Part shown: positions 5,946 through 9,790 of the stretch, one piece after another
Layout of the letters: every line of letters starts with the position of its first letter
How positions within the stretch are numbered: the first letter of the stretch is position 1
Assembly: GCA_030036915.1 (NCBI GenBank)
Contig: JASHSC010000121.1
Location: 1 to 9,790, forward strand
Length of the DNA stretch: 9,790 nucleotides
Source of the DNA: Terriglobia bacterium
Lineage (GTDB): Bacteria > Acidobacteriota > Terriglobia > UBA7540
Direction: 5' to 3'
Made by a program: the position numbers and the translations under genes
The notes under the pieces: generated by a model
Database searches by the model: none
Seen by the model: the letters and a program-made list of their open reading frames with translations, nothing else
Told to the model about the DNA's origin: nothing

Positions 5946-6812
5946 CTACTTCCGACCGGACGGGGCACCTTTCGAGCCACCTTTCTGTTGCACGTACCCA
6001 TAGTACTTTGAGTAGACTTTTTCGAGCCCTTCCACGCCATTGAGGACAATTCCAATAATATGATCGCGCCCCAGCGTTTGAGCTGCTAGTTCTATTGCCT
6101 CACGTGGCGTCTCTCTAGCCCGAGCCACGAGCAAAGTGGCATCGGTCAGGACTTTCAGCGCTAAGATTTCTGCCATGGGGGTAGTCGGGGGAGCATCGAC
6201 TAGGATCCAATTAAAAGTCGTCGCCAAACCTTCAAAAAATTGGGGGGTGAGAGCAGCTTGGAGGAAGTTACCCATCATCGTCGGCGTCCCGGCGGGCAAA
6301 ATGTAAAATCCCATGGGATCAATGCGCCGGATGGCGAGCATTGGGTCGCTTTTGTTATCTAGGCATTCGGTCAAACCGGCCCATGGGCTGATACCCAATT
6401 TCTTCAACAACGAGGGCCGATAGACATCTGCTTCCAGCAGCAGGACAGGCTTTTTCCCTTTCTCGGCCAAGGCAGCAGCAAGATTCAAAGACACGGTGCT
6501 TTTGCCGTCGCCCGGCGTGGGACTTGTAATCAGGAGGTTTTTCAGCCTTTTGGAAGCCTGCAAATGGCGAAGGCGCATTTGCACCAACCTGAATCTATCC
6601 GCGCCCGCGCTTCTGGGATCAGTATGAATAACCAGACGACTCTCTTCAGGGACAGGAATAGTTTCAACTGGGAAAGGCAGATCACTGTCTGTCCTCTCCA
6701 ATCCCTTCAAAAACTCGTCAGGAGTTGTGTCAAGGATTTCGTCCTTTTCTGATTCGGCTTTGAAAGTGCGGTTCTGCACGAGATCAGCATCCTTTCGTAT
6801 TTGAGTCGGCAT
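5946..6812 (-). CDS. Bacterial tyrosine kinase (BY-kinase), CpsD/CapB-type partner of the chain-length protein
   Basis: Cytoplasmic BY-kinase that autophosphorylates C-terminal tyrosines and cycles with the co-polymerase to control polymer assembly. It has 288 residues. An acidic N-terminal tail of about 70 residues is followed by a P-loop ATPase fold. Walker A is SPTPGDGKST (97-106, Lys104), Walker A' is LLLEADVYRP (Asp129) and Walker B is WILVDAPP (Asp206). The tail has a tyrosine cluster, VYSKYYGY (Tyr267, 270, 271, 273), before a Gly/Ser/Lys-rich end. The three Walker motifs plus tyrosine cluster separate it from ParA/MinD relatives. It is encoded apart from its membrane activator, as in the CapA/CapB and CpsC/CpsD systems. 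The ATG at 6812 has no good Shine-Dalgarno. GTG at codon 12 has AAGGA about 10 nt upstream and is an alternative; either start keeps the whole catalytic domain. It is the last gene before the 770-bp gap. Confidence 0.92.
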   Translation of the reverse strand: MPTQIRKDADLVQNRTFKAESEKDEILDTTPDEFLKGLERTDSDLPFPVETIPVPEESRLVIHTDPRSAGADRFRLVQMRLRHLQASKRLKNLLITSPTPGDGKSTVSLNLAAALAEKGKKPVLLLEADVYRPSLLKKLGISPWAGLTECLDNKSDPMLAIRRIDPMGFYILPAGTPTMMGNFLQAALTPQFFEGLATTFNWILVDAPPTTPMAEILALKVLTDATLLVARARETPREAIELAAQTLGRDHIIGIVLNGVEGLEKVYSKYYGYVQQKGGSKGAPSGRK

Positions 6813-6839
6813 ATATTCGAGGGAAATCCACTCGCTCCC

Positions 6840-8450
6840 TTAGCCCCGACGATATACATAGTATTCGGATGCGCAGACTACCAGAAACAAGGCGGTACCT
6901 AACACCCATTCTACCACATGCGTGCGCGAACGTCTTCGAACCTCGGCCCTGGTAGGAAGGGACGGAACGCCTATCAATAAAGGGAAAGAAAAGAAGCGAC
7001 CCAGCTCCTTCTCATCAATCACGGAGTGATCTAGGTAGTATAAGATGAAAACCAATGCGATGCCCAAGCCTAAGCCGGCCCCCAAACCTCCCAAAGCGAT
7101 TGCCATATGGTTCGGCCAAGCGGGTTTCATAGGCAAACTGGGCTGGTCGATGGTTCGAAATCGCTGGCCCTGCTGCTGCTGGTCAAGGTCTGTAGCCAAT
7201 TCAGACTTCTGCTTTCTGTCCAGCAGATCATCGTAGTTCTTCTTGGTCAGTTCATAATTCCGGTTTAGCTCCGCAAGCTGCTGCTCGCGAACCGGAGTCA
7301 GATTGAGACGATTCCGATACTCGGCAATTTGTCCTTGCAGTTGTTTTTCAAGTGCTTGGTCGTTTTGGATTTCGATTTGGTTTGCCTGGAGTTGGCTCTT
7401 CAATTGGGCCATGGCAGCACTGTTCGTAGAGGAATCTGACGCATCGGTGGATTCCTTACCCCCAGCGTCTGTAGCAGGCTGGGAAGTTTTCTTTTCGGCA
7501 GTCGCCAGCAAAGCTTCCGATTCTTTAATTTCTTCTTCAATCCTGACGACGTCAGGATATTTTTCCGTATGGTCAGCCAGCAAGGTGGCCCTTTGGCTCC
7601 TCAGGTCGGCCAACTTTGCTTTGATGGTCTGAACAGGATCCGCCGTTGCCGATCCTCCTGCTCCGGGTATGGCAACTTCCGTAGCGCTCATTTGCTGGTA
7701 TTGCGCCAGTAGAGATTGGGTATAAACCTGCTGTTCCTTTGCCCGGCCAAGCGCTGCCTGCGCATTCTGAAGCTGCATCTGGTAGCCGGAAAGAATTCCC
7801 AGATTGCCCGCCTGCTGCTCGGGCAAATCGCCAAGATTCTTTAACTTGAATTCCGCAACTTGGTCTTCTTGTTTCTTCAACTCCGCGGCTGCGGCATCAA
7901 CCTGTTGTTGCAAGAACTGCGTCGTGATCCGATCCTGGTCGCCCCGCGACCTGTCGGTCTCTTGGACGAAAAGCGTTGTGAGTTTGCGAGTCACCTCCTG
8001 AGCGAGGTGAGGACTGCTACCGATATAGGAAATTTTGAAGGCGTCCAGCGAATTAGCGCCCCCTACCTCATTCAAAGACTTAATACCGATCTTACTGCGC
8101 ATCAGCGCGGCCAATTCTTCGGGAGAAAAACGCTTCCGTTCACTTGGATAAAGGTTGAACTCATCGATGATTTTCAGTAACTGGGTGCGTGAAAGGATGG
8201 CGTCGGTCGTGATGAGCAAAGTCTCACGCATATCCGCGGTGGTGTTGGGTGTTACATATTGCGTGGGCACCTGTTGGTGCTCCACAAGAATCGTGGCCTC
8301 TGACTCGTAACGATTGGGAAGCACTCGCGAAACTGCACATGCCAAAAGCCCTCCCAGAACCGTCGGCAACAAAAGCCACCAGCGGTGTTTAACCGCGGCG
8401 TGTAACCCCTTACTTATCATTTCATCAAGATTTTCTTCTTGTTCCACCAA
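6840..8450 (-). CDS. Wzz/GumC-type polysaccharide chain-length determinant (PCP) without kinase domain
   Basis: Inner-membrane polysaccharide co-polymerase that sets polymer length and passes polymer to the OPX protein. It has 536 residues. TM1 lies at about 24-42 and a Wzz-type domain follows. Long periplasmic coiled coil runs at about 180-255 and 275-420 and includes the GumC-family HTEKYPDVVRIEEEI. The coiled coil is interrupted by a Ser/Thr/Ala/Asp-rich linker at about 321-347. A GNVR-like segment (LTPVREQQLAELNRNYE) comes before the proline-rich PSLPMKPAWPN and TM2 at about 449-472. A cytoplasmic stretch and a third hydrophobic helix at about 513-528 follow, ending YVYRRG. There is no Walker motif; the kinase is the next gene, 27 bp downstream. 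The start is TTG at 8450 or GTG at 8447, 7 and 10 nt after a perfect GGAGGT; the ATG at residue 11 is too far from it. TM1 is complete with either start. Confidence 0.92.
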   Translation of the reverse strand: MVEQEENLDEMISKGLHAAVKHRWWLLLPTVLGGLLACAVSRVLPNRYESEATILVEHQQVPTQYVTPNTTADMRETLLITTDAILSRTQLLKIIDEFNLYPSERKRFSPEELAALMRSKIGIKSLNEVGGANSLDAFKISYIGSSPHLAQEVTRKLTTLFVQETDRSRGDQDRITTQFLQQQVDAAAAELKKQEDQVAEFKLKNLGDLPEQQAGNLGILSGYQMQLQNAQAALGRAKEQQVYTQSLLAQYQQMSATEVAIPGAGGSATADPVQTIKAKLADLRSQRATLLADHTEKYPDVVRIEEEIKESEALLATAEKKTSQPATDAGGKESTDASDSSTNSAAMAQLKSQLQANQIEIQNDQALEKQLQGQIAEYRNRLNLTPVREQQLAELNRNYELTKKNYDDLLDRKQKSELATDLDQQQQGQRFRTIDQPSLPMKPAWPNHMAIALGGLGAGLGLGIALVFILYYLDHSVIDEKELGRFFSFPLLIGVPSLPTRAEVRRRSRTHVVEWVLGTALFLVVCASEYYVYRRG

Positions 8451-8457
8451 GGTTTCG

Positions 8458-8463
8458 ACCTCC
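8458..8463 (-). promoter_or_regulatory. Strong Shine-Dalgarno ahead of a non-ATG start
   Basis: A perfect GGAGGT on the minus strand lies 7 nt before TTG 8450 and 10 nt before GTG 8447 of the chain-length gene. It sits in the 23-bp gap after the export gene and supports either of these starts over the ATG at residue 11. Confidence 0.7.
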
Positions 8464-8473
8464 GTAATTATTC

Positions 8474-9193
8474 TTAAGGAACAATGATCGTATCGCCGCT
8501 CTGGAGCTCGACATTCTCTTCGGGGTTGTGCCGCCGGATGGCCTTTTTGTAATCAAAGGGGATCGTCTCGACCGTGCCATCGCTCTTAGGTCGCATGATA
8601 TAGATCTTGTTTTCCCGGGCGAAATCCTGGAAGCCCCCTGCAATTGCTATGGCCTCTATTATTGCAGTAGGTTTGCCCAAGGGATAAGAACCAGGCTTGG
8701 CAACTTTGCCCAGGATGCTGTAGGTTCGACTCTTAACTTCCTGCACGATCACCGTAACTTGCGGGTCGGAAATAAACTCTTTCAGTTTTTGTGCAATAAG
8801 CTCTTGTGCGGCTTCCGCCGTCAAGCCGCTCACGGCCAAGTCCCCGATCAAAGGCAGAGTGATCTTTCCATCTGGACGCACCGGAATCGTTCGTGTGAGC
8901 TCAGTATCTTTCCACACGCTGATCCCCAGGACATCGGAGGGTCCGATGAGGTATGCCGCATCAATCGATTTGGGCTTTGGCGCGCCGGAATCCGCCGGCG
9001 CATTCTGCCCTGTTGCCTCAAGAGAAGGGGCTACCGGGATGCGAGGCAATTGCGTTGCCTCTCCGGATCGCATTCCCAAAATCATGATAACTGCGAACGT
9101 CAGCGCCACCCACAACCTGGCGGGAATCAGGCGATTGTTGGCTCCTCCGGCCCGCATAATTCCTTTTCGTAAATTGGTGTGATCAAATCTCAT
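8474..9193 (-). CDS. Wza-like polysaccharide export protein, short OPX type
   Basis: Periplasmic/outer-membrane polysaccharide export protein (OPX) that links the inner-membrane chain-length complex to the exit pore. It has 239 residues. An N-terminal hydrophobic segment at about 27-41 (LWVALTFAVIMILG) is preceded by basic residues and acts as signal or anchor. A Pro/Ala-rich linker follows, then a Poly_export domain at about 80-152 (YLIGPSDVLGISVWKD, VRPDGKITLPLIGDL, ISDPQVTVIV). A single SLBB domain occupies about 155-238 (YSILGKVAKPGSYPL ... LQSGDTIIVP). No cysteine follows the signal segment, so it is not an evident lipoprotein. The protein stops right after the SLBB domain and lacks the second SLBB repeat and the membrane-spanning C-terminal helix of E. 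coli Wza (about 380 residues). The ATG at 9193 has a GAAGGG Shine-Dalgarno 9 nt upstream; Met13 is a less likely start. It heads the block with the chain-length gene, 23 bp away. Confidence 0.93.
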   Translation of the reverse strand: MRFDHTNLRKGIMRAGGANNRLIPARLWVALTFAVIMILGMRSGEATQLPRIPVAPSLEATGQNAPADSGAPKPKSIDAAYLIGPSDVLGISVWKDTELTRTIPVRPDGKITLPLIGDLAVSGLTAEAAQELIAQKLKEFISDPQVTVIVQEVKSRTYSILGKVAKPGSYPLGKPTAIIEAIAIAGGFQDFARENKIYIMRPKSDGTVETIPFDYKKAIRRHNPEENVELQSGDTIIVP

Positions 9194-9271
9194 CTGTTAA
9201 AACCCTTCATTAAATGCGCTTTTGTAAGGTCGATTCGGCCCGCGGATAACTGACCGACAGCCCTCCAAAAA

Positions 9272-9790
9272 CTAAAATTGCGGTGTTCGAACCGGCTGCA
9301 AAATCTGGCTTGGCGTGTCAACCTTCAACCTGTCCTTTCGAGCGGCTTCAGCCCCGCCCACCCGCTCGACCATGTTTACATCTACCTCGACTGCCGCAGA
9401 CCGCGCGAGCATTTCCACCGAAAGTACCAGTCGGTAGGCGCTCTTGCTGCGGACCAAGATACCTTCGATTCCTTCCAGTGGACCTGACTTTATCCGGACC
9501 CTGTCGCCGGATTTGATGAACGGATGCTTTTGAACTCGCAGAGGGCTTTCTATCAATCTGCGCACGGCATCAATCTCGTATTCAGGGATGTCGGCCGGTC
9601 GCCCTCCCCAAGACACCATTGAGTGAACGCCCGGCGTGGTAAGGATGTTTAACATGCGTTCCAGTCCGCCCAAGACAAAGACGTAATTGGGAAAAAGGGG
9701 CAACTCGAGTTCTTTCCAACGGTCCTTCCAACGATGAACCGTGCGATATTGAGGCAAAAAGATTTCAAACCCTTTGCCGGTCAAAGCATG
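9272..9790 (-). CDS. NusG/RfaH/UpxY-type transcription antitermination factor (5' partial)
   Basis: This is a NusG paralogue of the kind that sits at the head of polysaccharide operons, binds RNA polymerase and helps it read through long clusters. The visible protein has the end of the NGN domain, with the family-typical FEIFLPQYRTVHRWKDRW and LFPNYVFV stretches. A KOW-type segment follows, starting near KSGDRVRIKSGPLEGIEGIL. The C-terminal tail of about 25 residues is rich in basic residues and prolines. The frame stays open to the window edge (codons for His-Ala-Leu precede TGKGFEIF), and the usual N-terminal WY(A/V)-type strand is missing. The true start is therefore outside the window; the TTG at 9784 is not the start. 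It lies 78 bp upstream of the export gene on the same strand, so it may act on this cluster. A housekeeping NusG is less likely, because the context is EPS and no secE or ribosomal genes are visible. Confidence 0.85.
   Translation of the reverse strand, partial: HALTGKGFEIFLPQYRTVHRWKDRWKELELPLFPNYVFVLGGLERMLNILTTPGVHSMVSWGGRPADIPEYEIDAVRRLIESPLRVQKHPFIKSGDRVRIKSGPLEGIEGILVRSKSAYRLVLSVEMLARSAAVEVDVNMVERVGGAEAARKDRLKVDTPSQILQPVRTPQF

Noticed and set aside
8528..9172. Long plus-strand open frame (214 codons) opposite the Wza-like gene
   Set aside because: It is a shadow of a gene with clear Poly_export and SLBB motifs. Its own translation is Cys/Arg/His-rich without a recognisable domain.
3414..9193. 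Exosortase/PEP-CTERM-type EPS system
   Set aside because: The export proteins resemble those in such loci, but no exosortase, PEP-CTERM protein or PrsK/PrsR regulator is visible in the window.

Overview
The window is a stretch of an exopolysaccharide (EPS) or capsule biosynthesis and export locus. Every supported gene is on the minus strand, so transcription runs from the right edge to the left. The organism is probably a free-living Gram-negative bacterium: there is a periplasmic Wza-type export protein and a predicted outer-membrane beta-barrel. The gene set, a PilZ protein and the unusual N-terminal domain on the initiating sugar transferase resemble loci I associate with Acidobacteriota. 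That placement is inference from protein style, not from a marker gene.

Region 1 (9790-5946) is the regulatory and export block. It holds the 3' part of a NusG/RfaH/UpxY-type transcription factor (5' end outside the window), a short Wza-like export protein (OPX), a Wzz/GumC-type chain-length determinant and a separate bacterial tyrosine kinase (BY-kinase). The last three are 23-27 bp apart and look like one transcription unit.

Region 2 (5945-5175) is a gap of about 770 bp. It contains a hairpin just after the kinase stop codon (possible terminator), several inverted repeats and one doubtful small reading frame with a lipobox-like stretch but no start codon ahead of it. A promoter for the next block probably lies here, but I cannot place it.

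Region 3 (5174-2087) holds a single-domain PilZ protein (c-di-GMP receptor family), a signal-peptide-bearing outer-membrane beta-barrel protein and a phosphoglycosyl transferase that starts the repeat unit on undecaprenyl phosphate. The transferase carries an N-terminal domain that looks like a catalytically dead GGDEF domain.

Region 4 (2042-1) is a tightly coupled sugar-nucleotide trio: a Gfo/Idh/MocA oxidoreductase, a WbpD/WlbB-like left-handed beta-helix N-acetyltransferase (4-bp overlap) and a DegT/DnrJ/EryC1 aminotransferase (no gap; 3' end outside the window). Together they fit C3 oxidation, transamination and N-acetylation of a UDP-HexNAc or its uronate, giving a 2,3-diacetamido sugar.

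The parts fit one pathway: the trio supplies a modified sugar, the transferase starts the lipid-linked unit, the chain-length protein and kinase control polymerisation, the short OPX protein plus beta-barrel probably form the exit route, and the PilZ and GGDEF-like domains suggest nucleotide second-messenger control. No polymerase, flippase, further glycosyltransferases, RNA genes, CRISPR arrays or insertion sequences are visible.
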